A DNA stretch of 64,000 nt from an uncultured Rhizobiaceae group bacterium (GTDB lineage: Bacteria > Pseudomonadota > Alphaproteobacteria > Rhizobiales > Rhizobiaceae). The notes below the pieces were generated by a model. That model ran no database searches and was not told the origin of the DNA. It saw only the letters and a list, made by a program, of their open reading frames with translations. A program made the position numbers and the translations under genes. This document shows positions 1-9,328 of the stretch, one piece after another. Each line of letters starts with the position of its first letter. Within the stretch, counting starts at the first letter, position 1. The stretch spans positions 186,001 to 250,000 of the forward strand of contig CANMVS010000002.1 of NCBI GenBank assembly GCA_947501445.1. Reading direction: 5' to 3'.

Positions 1-1399
1 CAAAAATATGTCCATCAGGACCATACCAGGCAGGAATCTGGTGCCCCCACCACAGTTGGCGGGAAATGCACCAGGGCTGGATGTTTTCCATCCACTCAAA
101 GTAGGTCTTTTCCCAATTCTTTGGCACGAAATTGGTTCGCCCCGCGCGCACTGATGCAATCGCAGGCTCGGCAAGTACCTGCGCATTTACATACCACTGA
201 TCGGTAAGATACGGCTCAATAGGAACACCGCCCCGGTCACCGTGTGGCACCATGTGCTTGTGATCTTCAGTCTTTTCCAACAGGCCAAGCGTCTCCATCC
301 GGGCGACGATTGCTTTGCGCACCGCAAACCGCTCAAGACTGTCATAGGCATCAATGGTCTGTTTCAGCTGGGCACTGTCTTCAACCCCTTCAACGAAATC
401 CTCATTGCCCTTGAGGGTAATATGTCCGTCTCGAGTCATAATATTGACGGCCCGCAATCCGGCACGCTTGCCGACTTCAAAATCATTGAAATCATGGGCC
501 GGCGTCATTTTCACAGCGCCAGTGCCGGCCTCAGGGTCCGGATATTCATCCGCAACAATGGGTATACGGCGCCCAACCAGGGGAAGGACGACGTGTTTGC
601 CGACCAATTGTGCATAACGCGGGTCTTCAGGGTGCACAGCAACACCTGTATCACCAAGCATTGTTTCGGGACGGGTCGTGGCTACAACCAGATAATCCCT
701 GGTTTCCCATTGCGTCACATTGCCGTCCTCATCGAAGGCAACCGGATGGTCGTAATGCAGACCCGCTTCAAGCGGGTAGCGGAAATACCATAAATTCCCG
801 TTGGTCTCCACCTGCTCAACTTCCAGATCAGAGATCGCAGTCAGCAATTTGGGATCCCAGTTTACCAGGCGTTTGTCCTTGTAAATCAAGCCTTCCCTGA
901 ACAGGCTGACAAACACTTCCAGGACAGCCTTGGACAGACCCTCGTCCATGGTGAACCGCTCTCGTGACCAGTCACACGATGCACCCAAACGACGTAACTG
1001 GTTGAAGATGGCTCCGCCGGATTCGGCTTTCCAGTCCCATATTTTTTCTATAAATTTCTCACGCCCCATGTCACGGCGGTGTTGCTGAACTTCCATCAAC
1101 TGACGTTCAACAACCATCTGGGTCGCAATTCCGGCGTGATCCATGCCCGGTTGCCACAATACGTTTTTGCCACGCATCCGCTCGAAGCGCACCAGTATAT
1201 CCTGAAGGGTATTGTTCAGCGCGTGCCCCATGTGCAGAGACCCCGTCACATTGGGTGGCGGGATAACAATGCAATAGGGATCGGCACCTTCTTTGGCTCC
1301 GGCTCCGGCCTTGAATGCGCCGGCGTCTTCCCAGCGTTTGGCAATCTTTGGCTCGCTCTCGGCAGCGTTATAGTTCTTTTCAAGCATTTGATCAGCCAT
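1..1399 (-). CDS. valS: Valyl-tRNA synthetase (N-terminal part; runs off left edge)
   Basis: Class I aminoacyl-tRNA synthetase that charges tRNA-Val in the cytoplasm. I translated the minus strand from the ATG at 1399; it stays open for 466 codons to the window edge. The class I HIGH-type signature is visible as [16 protein letters not shown] at about residues 47-62, followed by the [10 protein letters not shown] block. The CP1 editing domain begins with [14 protein letters not shown] and includes [19 protein letters not shown], both typical of ValS. The KMSKS loop and anticodon-binding domain must lie outside the window. A second in-frame Met at codon 5 is an alternative start, as the Shine-Dalgarno sequence is weak. 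It is the downstream member of a minus-strand series with the PopZ-like gene, separated from it by a dispersed repeat. Confidence 0.95.
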   Translation of the reverse strand, partial: MADQMLEKNYNAAESEPKIAKRWEDAGAFKAGAGAKEGADPYCIVIPPPNVTGSLHMGHALNNTLQDILVRFERMRGKNVLWQPGMDHAGIATQMVVERQLMEVQQHRRDMGREKFIEKIWDWKAESGGAIFNQLRRLGASCDWSRERFTMDEGLSKAVLEVFVSLFREGLIYKDKRLVNWDPKLLTAISDLEVEQVETNGNLWYFRYPLEAGLHYDHPVAFDEDGNVTQWETRDYLVVATTRPETMLGDTGVAVHPEDPRYAQLVGKHVVLPLVGRRIPIVADEYPDPEAGTGAVKMTPAHDFNDFEVGKRAGLRAVNIMTRDGHITLKGNEDFVEGVEDSAQLKQTIDAYDSLERFAVRKAIVARMETLGLLEKTEDHKHMVPHGDRGGVPIEPYLTDQWYVNAQVLAEPAIASVRAGRTNFVPKNWEKTYFEWMENIQPWCISRQLWWGHQIPAWYGPDGHIF

Positions 1400-1523
1400 A
1401 AATGAGGGATTGTTGCAGTGGGTGTACCCTCACAGCCATTGCCGTTCAAGTCCAATTCCCCGTCGATCGTTTCAGCTCTGCGGTTTGCTTTACCACACGT
1501 CGGCTGTGGTCCCTGCCCCATTA

Positions 1524-1623
1524 GACCGTTTCATTTATTGGCAGAAACGGGACAACGGGATCGGCCTTTGATTTTTTTGATGCATTCAAGTTTTGCCTAT
1601 TCCGTCAAAACCTGAGTTGCTCC
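1524..1623 (-). repeat. Dispersed two-hairpin intergenic repeat, copy 1
   Basis: One of seven copies in this window of an element of about 100 bp. In the reading direction used here each copy starts near GAGCAATTCAGGTTTTGACGG, closes a first hairpin with CAAAACCTG, passes through ATGCATCAAC, and ends with a second hairpin between CCCGTTTCTG and GAAACGGTC. This copy is read on the minus strand and lies between valS and the PopZ-like gene. The two-palindrome layout resembles the RIME-type mosaic elements of Rhizobiales; the family assignment is an inference. The rest of 1400-1722 holds no gene that I can support. Confidence 0.8.
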
Positions 1624-1722
1624 AGTGAAGGGGGAAGACAAAGACAAGACCCCTTCAATTGAATTCCATCTAAGGCGGCACCTTCCTTTGTGTCGCCACA
1701 GGCAGATATTTATCAGAAACAA

Positions 1723-2691
1723 TCAGCTGCCGCGGGCGACACGCTCAATTTCTTCACGAACCAGACGTTCAACCATTGTAGGCAAATTGTCATCCAGCCA
1801 TTGCTGCAACATTGGCCGCAACATCTCTTCCGCAATTTCATCAAATGAGCGCACTGGCCCATTGACGACAGCCTGGTTCAAATTGCCAAATGATGCGGCG
1901 ACCTTCGCGCCAGCCTCAGCAGAGATGAGTGGCTGCCGGTCTTCTTTTGCAGCACCTTCGTCTCCAATATCCGCTCGATCCGGCACGCCAGATACGTCCC
2001 CGGATGTTTCGTCCGGATTGGATATCTCCTTTGCAACGGCAACGTCCCCGGTTTTCATCGAATCTGGCTCCTGCACATCGACCTCAAAGTCTGTTGGTTC
2101 CTGGGCCAAATCGACAGGATCTGCAACCGCAGCGTCCGGTTCGGTCGGTTCATCAACATCACCCGGGGCTTGAGGTTCGTCAGAAACATCTGCGAACTTC
2201 TGTTCGGCAGCAATTTGTGCAAGAGACTTTGCCGGTGCTTCGCCCTGCGCATCAAATCTCGGGGTCATTCTGGGTGGCGGTGTAAGGGATTCCAGTTTGG
2301 CGAGCTCTTTTGCCATTCCGGTTCCTGATTTTGCAGATTGGTCCAAGCCAACCTCCGGTATCGATGCTTCGACACCCACACGCTGCACAACGGCCTGCGG
2401 CAGCTCAACAGCCGGTGGACGCTGGACACGCGCAGCTGATGCCAGGCTGAGCGGTTCTTCCGGGTCCCGATCATCCGCAACGCGGGACGCTGCATCGACA
2501 TAGGACCGGTTCGCTTCACCCAGGTGCATCCGCGCGGGTCCGCTTAACGGCTCATCATTTGATGCTGTTAGAGGTGTTGTTACATCACCGTCTGTCGAAT
2601 CTTCCGGCGTGTCATTGCTTTCAATGATCTTTCGGATGGAGGCTAATATCTCCTCCATGCTCGGCTCTCGCGCCACATTTGCCTGTGCCAT
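1723..2691 (-). CDS. popZ: PopZ-type polar organizing protein (DUF2497 family)
   Basis: PopZ family proteins form a cell-pole matrix in alphaproteobacteria that tethers the chromosome origin and polar proteins. The N-terminus has the family motif SMEEILASIRKIIE at about residues 11-24. The C-terminus has the helical oligomerisation segment FDEIAEEMLRPMLQQWLDDN followed by LPTMVERLVREEIERVARG. Between them lies a long Pro/Glu/Asp-rich linker, as expected of PopZ. An upstream ATG at 2727 is in frame, but the ATG at 2691 has a good ribosome site (GAGGG, six bases upstream) and starts with the conserved MAQ, so I chose it (322 residues). It sits between valS and tolC, a conserved Rhizobiales order. 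Confidence 0.85.
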   Translation of the reverse strand: MAQANVAREPSMEEILASIRKIIESNDTPEDSTDGDVTTPLTASNDEPLSGPARMHLGEANRSYVDAASRVADDRDPEEPLSLASAARVQRPPAVELPQAVVQRVGVEASIPEVGLDQSAKSGTGMAKELAKLESLTPPPRMTPRFDAQGEAPAKSLAQIAAEQKFADVSDEPQAPGDVDEPTEPDAAVADPVDLAQEPTDFEVDVQEPDSMKTGDVAVAKEISNPDETSGDVSGVPDRADIGDEGAAKEDRQPLISAEAGAKVAASFGNLNQAVVNGPVRSFDEIAEEMLRPMLQQWLDDNLPTMVERLVREEIERVARGS

Positions 2692-2850
2692 ATTGCCCTC
2701 GAATTTCGCCGCACAAAAATCGGGCATGTCCGCAAATCTCCGCCCGAATCACAATACAAGTCTATGCCATTGAAAAGCAGAAGAGAATCCCGCCGCTCCA
2801 AATGCCGGTTGTGGTACACAATTAATTTTTCAAATCGAACCGTCGCACTT

Positions 2851-2950
2851 GAACAAATCCGGTTTTGACGGAACCGGCGAAACCTGAATGCATCAACAAA
2901 ATCAAGGGTCGACACCGTTGTCCCGTTTCTGACAAAACATAAATCAGTCA
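2851..2950 (+). repeat. Dispersed two-hairpin intergenic repeat, copy 2
   Basis: Plus-orientation copy between the PopZ-like gene and tolC. The first hairpin is well kept, but the right arm of the second hairpin is degraded: AAATCAGTC stands where other copies have GAAACGGTC. The rest of the interval 2692-3022 shows no gene. Confidence 0.75.
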
Positions 2951-3022
2951 GACGTAAAAAAACCGGCAACGATCAGATCATTGCCGGCTATCACCACTCA
3001 GTATCCTGAAATTTCGGTTCGC

Positions 3023-4375
3023 TCAGCGACCATCCGGGGTACGAAGGCCAATCCACTTGTCTTTAACTGCATTGTAATGCTGCTGCGGACGATATTGTGC
3101 AACCTTCAGGCTCAAACGTTTGACTGTCAGGCGACCCATTGAGTTCAACAGGCTGTAGCTGGCAACCACTGCATCGCGTTGGGATTGTGCAAGGTCTTCT
3201 TGTGCGGACAGGACATTTGACTGGGTCTCCAGAACATCAAGCGTTGTGCTTTGACCAACCTTGCGTTCTTCCACCACGCCCTTAAGCGCCAGTTGAGCAG
3301 CGCGAACCTGAGCCTGATTTGCAGTAATGGATGCAATCGAGGCCTCAAGTGTTGCCCAATCAGTCACGATATTCTGCTCTACCTGACGCCGTGCCGAATC
3401 AACAAGAATTCTGGCCTGACCAAGGGTTTCCTTGGCCTGACGTACTTGTGCCGATGCCAGGCCACCCTGATAGATTGGAACCGTCAGACTGGCACCGATG
3501 CTGCTCACATTGGTCCCGCCACTACTATGCGTAACCGAACCACTGAGCGAAACGCCCGGAAGCATTGTTCCCTCAACGGATTTTACATTAAAACCAGCCG
3601 CATCAACCGTATATTGCGCACTCAAAATCGTTGGGTGTTCGCGCAGACCGATCTGAACGGCATTTGTCACCGACGACGGTAAAACCTTGTGGGCAGGCAC
3701 CGGTCGGTTCAGGTTCTTTGGAAGAGTTCCAATAATCTGTTTGTAGACCGCAACACTGGATTTATATTGCGCCTGGGCCGACAGCAGAGCGGCGCGTGCT
3801 GATTCCAGCTGTGCCTGAGCCAGAGCTATGTCTGTACGCGTCCCCTCACCCACATCAAAGCGCGCCTGTGCGGCGTTTCTCTGTTCGCGCAGAAACTGCA
3901 GGTTTTGCTGGCGCACACGAACGATCTGATCATCCCGCACAACATTTGCATAAATCTGCGCCGCGGAAGCCAGAATGGTCATTTCGGTATTCAGCAAATC
4001 CTGTTGTCCGCCAAACACATTTGACTTCGCCGCGCGCACATTGTTGCGCGTTTGAAAGCCGTCAAACAAAGACTGGGTAAAAGAAACACCGGCAGATGCA
4101 GCATTGGTTTGGACTTTCAGATCCAAACCACCAGGCTCGGTCTGCGTGCGTGAAGCGCTCGCGGTGGCTGTTATAACAGGCCGGTAACCGGATTTCGCTA
4201 TCGCCACGCCCTCATCAGTTGCACGCAAGCCCGCACGCGCAGCATTGATGTCCGGATTATTCTCATAAGCCTTCGCCATGGCACCGAGGATTGTTTCGGC
4301 ATTCGCGGATACTGGCACCAGTGATACGGCGACAAGGGCTGCAGTCAGATACAAGGATTTACGCAGACTGGACAC
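3023..4375 (-). CDS. tolC: TolC family outer-membrane channel protein
   Basis: Outer-membrane channel of type I secretion and RND efflux systems; it forms a trimeric barrel with a periplasmic alpha-tunnel. The protein has a signal peptide (LRKSLYLTAALVAVSLVPVSANA) followed by ETILGAMAKAYENNPDINAAR, the classic start of a mature TolC. Two repeats of helical sequence follow, including QSLFDGFQTRNNV and VPIYQGGLASAQVRQAKETL, the paired loop motifs of the family. The longest frame starts with an ATG at 4423, but that adds a charged leader in front of the signal peptide. A GTG at 4375 follows a strong AAGGGG site by nine bases and gives a normal signal peptide, so it is preferred. No partner transporter genes are adjacent. 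Confidence 0.9.
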   Translation of the reverse strand: MSSLRKSLYLTAALVAVSLVPVSANAETILGAMAKAYENNPDINAARAGLRATDEGVAIAKSGYRPVITATASASRTQTEPGGLDLKVQTNAASAGVSFTQSLFDGFQTRNNVRAAKSNVFGGQQDLLNTEMTILASAAQIYANVVRDDQIVRVRQQNLQFLREQRNAAQARFDVGEGTRTDIALAQAQLESARAALLSAQAQYKSSVAVYKQIIGTLPKNLNRPVPAHKVLPSSVTNAVQIGLREHPTILSAQYTVDAAGFNVKSVEGTMLPGVSLSGSVTHSSGGTNVSSIGASLTVPIYQGGLASAQVRQAKETLGQARILVDSARRQVEQNIVTDWATLEASIASITANQAQVRAAQLALKGVVEERKVGQSTTLDVLETQSNVLSAQEDLAQSQRDAVVASYSLLNSMGRLTVKRLSLKVAQYRPQQHYNAVKDKWIGLRTPDGR

Positions 4376-4541
4376 AACAATATTCCCCTTCAGGAGTTGC
4401 CAGTTTGGTAAAACGGCAACCAATTCACCATACCGGCCGATATTATGTTTTCAGATTAACGTTACAACGTTTTGATGACAATCACGCCAACTATCGTTGA
4501 TCATGTGGCCGATAAACCACAGTTTACGTCACAATTCGTTA

Positions 4542-5216
4542 TCAAAATTGAAATTCAGCAGTTTTGGCAAAACCTGGCAAGGGTTTCACACACGTATTAA
4601 AGCCTCGGCGGGCAGCGGTATGGCCGCCTTCGCGCACATATAAATTGGCTTTTGACGCATTGCCCTGCCCCTCTACAACCACCAACCGCCCACCGTCTCT
4701 GAGCTGATCAAACAGGGAAGCAGGCATTTGTTCGACGGACCCTCCAATAAAGATCACATCATAGGGTGCTTCCGGCATATATCCCTCTGTCAAAGGGCCT
4801 GTCACAACAGCGACATTATCAAACCCAAGGTCTGACAATGTCTGCGCGGCTTCGTCCGCAAGGGCCGGATCGGATTCAAGTGCCACAACAGAGCCGGCCA
4901 GCTTCGAAAGCAGCGCCGACACGTAACCACTGCCGCAACCAATTTCCAAAACCACATCTTCCGACCCAACATCCGCAAGCTGAATAAGTTTCGCGAGCGG
5001 TGATGGTTCCATCAGATAACGGTCCATCTGGCCATCCGAACCATCGGATACCTTGATGTCATCATCAATATAGGCCAATGCGCGAAATTTCGTTGGAACA
5101 AAATCCTCACGCGCTACGGTCAGAAATGCGTCCAGAACGGGATGGGACGTCACATCCGTGGTGCGAATCTGATTATCCACCATTTTGGTGCGCGCCTGTT
5201 CAAAATCGATGCCCAT
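4542..5216 (-). CDS. Protein-L-isoaspartate O-methyltransferase family protein
   Basis: SAM-dependent methyltransferase of the PCMT family, which classically repairs isoaspartyl residues. At 224 residues it has family length. It begins with DFEQARTKMVDNQIRTTDV, the usual N-terminus of this alphaproteobacterial branch. The SAM-binding motif I is VLEIGCGSGYVSALL at about residues 89-103, followed by an acidic motif II (VVALESDP) and YDVIFIGGSVEQMP. The position directly upstream of tolC is conserved in Rhizobiales. Whether this branch keeps true isoaspartate activity is not shown by the sequence. Confidence 0.88.
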   Translation of the reverse strand: MGIDFEQARTKMVDNQIRTTDVTSHPVLDAFLTVAREDFVPTKFRALAYIDDDIKVSDGSDGQMDRYLMEPSPLAKLIQLADVGSEDVVLEIGCGSGYVSALLSKLAGSVVALESDPALADEAAQTLSDLGFDNVAVVTGPLTEGYMPEAPYDVIFIGGSVEQMPASLFDQLRDGGRLVVVEGQGNASKANLYVREGGHTAARRGFNTCVKPLPGFAKTAEFQF

Positions 5217-5677
5217 GCAACCTCTCCGGTTTTCCTGACCTGCGTCTTAATGCCGGGTGATGCAGTATTCAAGCAAACAAAACCCAAAGAAACAATTTTT
5301 GCGACCGCCTTCACCCTGCAACGGTCATTGATTTGCCGGTGGTGGCGATTCACTGACCCGGGAACGCCATTTACCTACACCACGCATTTCACAATAGAAC
5401 CGCTTGATCGTTCGCTCAAGACAAACTATAAATTCTACTAATATCTGGTGACGCGGCGAATAATCGTCACCAGTTTTAACAGGTGAAATATCAGATCGGG
5501 GGATTTGATTTTTCGCACAATATTACACAATGGGGATAGGATGTTGGGGACGGTGTGCCGCGATCCATTCAATGGGAATGGATTCATTTCAGTTACACAA
5601 TTTTATACGATCCAATTCCGCAGGACTGTCACAACGCGTTCAATTTCACCGAACAACTTGTGAAGGCAATGTGAACG
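5217..5677. other. Intergenic region between divergent genes, with an inverted repeat
   Basis: No gene is supported here; the open frames lack family signal. An 8-bp inverted repeat, ATCCATTC and GAATGGAT with a five-base loop (5563-5583), lies about 95 bases upstream of the HTH gene and could be its operator. The segment must also hold the promoter of the methyltransferase on the other strand. Confidence 0.4.
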
Positions 5678-6064
5678 ATGGATATCAAATCAATCAATGC
5701 CAGCGCCTTCAATCTGCCCGGTAGCAGTGAACGGTTTATAATTCTCTCCGAACGCGATTTCGAAGCACTGCAGGCAGCGCTTGAAGAGGCGCGTATGGAT
5801 GCGCAAACAAAATCGGAGGCAGTGGCGGCAATCAGTGCTGCCATACCGGCTGAAGTTGCCAGCGCGATTCGCAGTGGACGAAGCCCGATAGGCGTATATC
5901 GCGACTACCGCCAAATGAGCCTGCGTGATCTGGCTGACAAAACCGGCCTGTCCGAGCACTATCTTCTTGGCATTGAAACAGGTGCAAAGTCACCATCTCT
6001 GAGAGTCATTTGCGCTTTGGCCAAAGCACTGGATGTCCAGGTGGACGATCTGATCAGTCAGTGA
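5678..6064 (+). CDS. Helix-turn-helix (XRE/Cro-CI family) transcriptional regulator
   Basis: Small DNA-binding protein of 128 residues. The C-terminal part (about residues 70-128) is a five-helix Cro/CI fold, with the recognition region MSLRDLADKTGLSEHYLLGIETGAKSP quoted here only by its ends, MSLRDLADK and GIETGAKSP. It finishes with LRVICALAKALDVQVDDLI, typical of the family. The N-terminal half (SERFIILSERDFEALQAALEEA) resembles the N-terminus of Phd/RelB-like antitoxins, so it could be the antitoxin part of a system, but no toxin gene is adjacent. An inverted repeat upstream may be an autoregulatory operator. Confidence 0.8.
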   Translation: MDIKSINASAFNLPGSSERFIILSERDFEALQAALEEARMDAQTKSEAVAAISAAIPAEVASAIRSGRSPIGVYRDYRQMSLRDLADKTGLSEHYLLGIETGAKSPSLRVICALAKALDVQVDDLISQ

Positions 6065-6131
6065 TGGTGCCAGCAATGCGTGTTCTGGATGTCGAGTTCT
6101 GGATCGATGTCACTCACCCGCGTGATGCTAC

Positions 6132-6515
6132 TCAAAGAGCCCAGACTTTATAGCCCAAGCCTGTCTTGTAGGTAGCATCTGCGGTTTCAAACCAGTCAAA
6201 GCATGTTTCCCGTCCGGCTCGAAAATTGTTGCTGAGGAAGGTGCACATCTGGTCGCCCTTCAATCTCCAGGTGCCGCTGTATGGCCTGCCGGTAGCTGTG
6301 TAGCTCATTTTGCCGTTCTGCTTATAGGTGATGTTTCCGGAGTAAGCGCCGGCGTAGTAACCCAGCGACTTGCCAATGATTTGGGTTTTGATCTGCTCCG
6401 CGGACATTTGCTGTTTCGAATCAGAAGTTGTCGAGCAAGCCGAAATGGCAATTGCCATTGGCAGCAGAACGCCCGTGAAAATTGCCCAGCGACGGGTTCG
6501 GTCTGCATCAATCAT
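6132..6515 (-). CDS. Small predicted lipoprotein
   Basis: Protein of 127 residues with a lipoprotein signal: basic RTRRW, a hydrophobic stretch, then AIAISAC with Cys27 as the lipidation site. The mature part has SLGYYAGAYSGNITYKQNG and later GTWRLKGDQMCTFLSNNF, suggesting a small beta-rich domain with two or three cysteines. I do not recognise a named family. The start ATG has GGGGGT five bases upstream. It is convergent with the HTH gene and separated from it by about 65 bases. Confidence 0.65.
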   Translation of the reverse strand: MIDADRTRRWAIFTGVLLPMAIAISACSTTSDSKQQMSAEQIKTQIIGKSLGYYAGAYSGNITYKQNGKMSYTATGRPYSGTWRLKGDQMCTFLSNNFRAGRETCFDWFETADATYKTGLGYKVWAL

Positions 6516-6763
6516 CTGCTACCCCCAATTCGAACAGCGCCTGCAGGAGATTCAATGGCAAACATCCCCCTATGCGCGCATCGATATTAACATGCACCAA
6601 TTATTTGTATAGCAGCAATAGTCGGGATATCTGCCTTCATGCCACGGCACATCACACGAAGAGACAATCTGGCTGATGATTTCAGACCCAATCTGCAGTT
6701 GGTTGTGACAAAGAAATTGAATGCGCCACAATATCAATAGGAATCAATAGCTTGGGAAAATTC

Positions 6764-6837
6764 TGGAGGCCTCGCCCGGAATCGAACCGGGATACAAGGA
6801 TTTGCAATCCTCTGCGTAACCATTCCGCCACGAGGCC
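6764..6837 (-). tRNA. tRNA-Cys (GCA)
   Basis: Minus-strand 74-nt tRNA. The acceptor stem is GGCCTCG paired with CGAGGCC, then U and an encoded CCA. The anticodon loop is TTGCAAA, giving anticodon GCA (cysteine). The T-arm carries the GGTTCGATTCC pattern. Confidence 0.95.
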
Positions 6838-7107
6838 TCAGTGCCGCCAGCATATGGCCGCCGCCCGCACTTAAAATGAATTATTGGGATAAGCAAGAGG
6901 GCTCCATGCAAAAAAGGTGTTTTCCTTTGTTCCTATACTTAACAAAATCATCAATGGTCCGTCACACTTTACGGTTGTGGTGTCGGTTTGATCAATGTCG
7001 TTTCATGAGCAGGAGGGGCATGCAGCGCTTATTCAGCAACGAACGGGGTCAATGCGGGCAAGCCTGACCGCCGCCTCTCGCAACGTAGTCTGGAAATTCG
7101 GCAAGCC

Positions 7108-7395
7108 CTACAGCTGTTTGCCCCGGTTTTTCCAATGTTGCCCAAGACGCACAACCATCTTTCGGCGCCATCGGCGTATGCCTGGCAGATCGTGCGAAAG
7201 AACCAGCAGGCCAAGAGGAATCATCCAGAACCCCAGCACCGGCAGAAATCCCAAAATGCCACCAATGATCAACACCACCCCGAGCGCAATACGCAGCAAC
7301 CTCGAGCGCGGCAATCGAAATCGCCGTTGACCGAATCGCAATTCGCTACGGGGCGAAGAATTATCCCCATGATGATCCAACCGATGCAGTGCCAT
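7108..7395 (-). CDS. Small inner-membrane protein of unknown function
   Basis: Protein of 95 residues from the ATG at 7395; a longer frame to 7488 exists, but its extra residues look non-coding and this ATG has AGGTGG upstream. A single long hydrophobic region, LLRIALGVVLIIGGILGF followed by LPVLGFWMIPLGLLVLS, forms one or two membrane helices, and a basic tail follows (RRWRRKMVVRLGQ). I recall small proteins with the same GFLPVLGFWM-PLGLLVLS core in Rhizobiales genomes, but no function is known to me. Confidence 0.65.
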   Translation of the reverse strand: MALHRLDHHGDNSSPRSELRFGQRRFRLPRSRLLRIALGVVLIIGGILGFLPVLGFWMIPLGLLVLSHDLPGIRRWRRKMVVRLGQHWKNRGKQL

Positions 7396-7566
7396 TGTTT
7401 TCGCGTTCCACCTACCTGCCAATGGGCATTTATAGGAACCAGAACATGTCAGATTTCGGCATTTCAGGAAAGATTGTTGAGCTTCCATGCATTTTTTTTA
7501 AAAATGGCTTGGCAATTGCGAAATTCTTTTGTTATACGCCGTCTCACACCACACAACGTGTACCGT

Positions 7567-7641
7567 TCCCCGGTAGCTCAGTGGTAGAGCAGTTGACTGT
7601 TAATCAATTGGTCGCTGGTTCGAATCCGGCCCGGGGAGCCA
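7567..7641 (+). tRNA. tRNA-Asn (GTT)
   Basis: Plus-strand 75-nt tRNA. The acceptor stem is TCCCCGG with CCGGGGA, discriminator G and encoded CCA. The anticodon loop CTGTTAA gives anticodon GTT (asparagine). D-arm AGCTCAGTGGTAGAGC and T-arm GGTTCGAATCC are canonical. Confidence 0.95.
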
Positions 7642-7868
7642 CTTTTTCATATTTCAATCACATTTGAACGATCACCATTATGCGTGAAATTTGCAACAAT
7701 CACCTGTTGGTTGTTCAATTGTTCTGGCCATGATCGCCACGATGCCCCTTGCAAAATTCAGATTCTGTATGACAATGAGGTTGGTTTGGCAATATTCGCG
7801 CAGACCGGGAAAGACTTCGTTGATGTAAAAGCACATGAATACAGAAGGTTCCTGTGCACGGAGGGAAT

Positions 7869-9134
7869 ATGGGTGGATCTGGTTCACTGTCTGACAGACA
7901 AGCTGATGTTGAGGTCGTGTCAACCAATAGTATTGGTTCTCACCTGAAGGGGCTGCCCTTCAAGGCAAAGATTGTGTTGCGCACACTGGCTGGCATGCAA
8001 CACGGCGTTCTCAACATGCAAACACCTGATGGCCGCATATTGCGTTTCGAGGGGCAAAAACCCGGACCGGAGGCGGAGCTTGTTCTGCACAACTGGAATT
8101 TACCCTACAGCGCCTTTCAACGCGGCACCATCGGTGTTGCCGAAACCTATATGGATGGTGATTGGGAAAGCCCGGATATCCCGACATTCCTGGAGCTGTT
8201 CCTGGTCAATATCGAAATTGGCAACTATGTGGCCAGTGGTGCACGCGGTATAGCCAGCCTGATAGAGCGGTTTCGACATATGTTTCGCTCCAATACCAAA
8301 ACGGGTGCCAAAAAGAATATCTCGGCCCATTATGACCTTGGCAATGACTTCTATAAAAAATGGCTCGACCCAAGCATGACCTATTCATCTGCGCTGTTTC
8401 AAACCGGGGCGAATGATCTGCAAAGTGCGCAACGGGCAAAATACAAGGCACTTGCAGAAGCAATTGGGGTAACCGCAGACAGTCATGTTCTCGAGATCGG
8501 ATGCGGCTGGGGTGGTTTTGCAGAATATGCAGCCGGCGAGCTCGGCGCACGGGTCACCGGCCTGACCATCAGCCGAGAACAACTGGATTATGCGCAAAAG
8601 CGAATCGAAAAAGCAGGCCTGGCTGATCGTGTGGAACTCAAATTCCAGGATTACCGCGAAGAAACTGGCGTTTACGACCAGATTGCCTCCATCGAAATGT
8701 TCGAGGCTGTTGGCGAAAAATACTGGTCCGGTTATTTCTCAAAACTGAATCAGTGTTTGAAACCGGGAGGTCGGGCCGGATTGCAGATCATCACGATCCA
8801 CGAGGATGCGTTTGAGAACTACCGGCGCAACCCTGACTTCATTCAACGCTATGTTTTTCCAGGTGGCATGTTGCCGACTATGGCTATTCTGGAAGAGTTG
8901 GGCGAGAAGGCAAATTTGCGGCTTGCCGGCCATCGCGCGTTTGCACAGGACTATGCAAGAACCCTGTCTGAATGGTGTACGCGATTTTGGGAAGCCTGGC
9001 CTGCGATCCGTCCAATGGGATTTGATGAACGCTTTAAGCGCCTTTGGGAATTCTACATGCACTATTGCGAAGCGGGATTCCGGGCGGAAAACATCAACGT
9101 ACGGCAGGTGGTTTACCAGCACGATCAGTCGTAA
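7869..9134 (+). CDS. cfa: Cyclopropane-fatty-acyl-phospholipid synthase family protein
   Basis: SAM-dependent enzyme that methylenates cis double bonds of membrane phospholipid acyl chains. The N-terminal lipid-binding part includes RTLAGMQHGVLNMQTPDG and GVAETYMDGDWESPD. The linker has ISAHYDLGNDFYKKWLDPSM, followed by MTYSSALF, a hallmark of the family. The SAM motif is HVLEIGCGWGGFAEYAA, and SIEMFEAVGEKYW is the conserved bicarbonate-site region. The start at 7869 (421 residues) is chosen because GGAGGG lies just upstream; a GTG at 7854 is in frame. It stands alone after tRNA-Asn. Confidence 0.93.
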   Translation: MGGSGSLSDRQADVEVVSTNSIGSHLKGLPFKAKIVLRTLAGMQHGVLNMQTPDGRILRFEGQKPGPEAELVLHNWNLPYSAFQRGTIGVAETYMDGDWESPDIPTFLELFLVNIEIGNYVASGARGIASLIERFRHMFRSNTKTGAKKNISAHYDLGNDFYKKWLDPSMTYSSALFQTGANDLQSAQRAKYKALAEAIGVTADSHVLEIGCGWGGFAEYAAGELGARVTGLTISREQLDYAQKRIEKAGLADRVELKFQDYREETGVYDQIASIEMFEAVGEKYWSGYFSKLNQCLKPGGRAGLQIITIHEDAFENYRRNPDFIQRYVFPGGMLPTMAILEELGEKANLRLAGHRAFAQDYARTLSEWCTRFWEAWPAIRPMGFDERFKRLWEFYMHYCEAGFRAENINVRQVVYQHDQS

Positions 9135-9328
9135 TTCCAGGTCAACAGGGCGTTATTGGTGCCTTGGCTGCCGATTTGCATGATAAGTGCAATTACGGCT
9201 GTGCGGGGGTATTTGAAATACTATTCCCCTGCACCTTGAACATGACAAACAAGTTTTCTTGTCCGGGCACCGGTTGATAATCCACAACAGGGCAAATAAT
9301 GTCGCAGCAACTCAACCGAGGCTTACCC

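Noticed and set aside
5142-5441. 99-residue plus-strand frame overlapping the methyltransferase start
   Set aside because: Mostly antisense to the methyltransferase gene and its promoter, with no family signal.
7005-7067. Short frame MSRRGMQRLFSNERGQ resembling the N-terminus of a TadE/TadG pilus protein
   Set aside because: It stops after 20 codons with no hydrophobic segment; it could be a relic, but nothing else nearby supports it.
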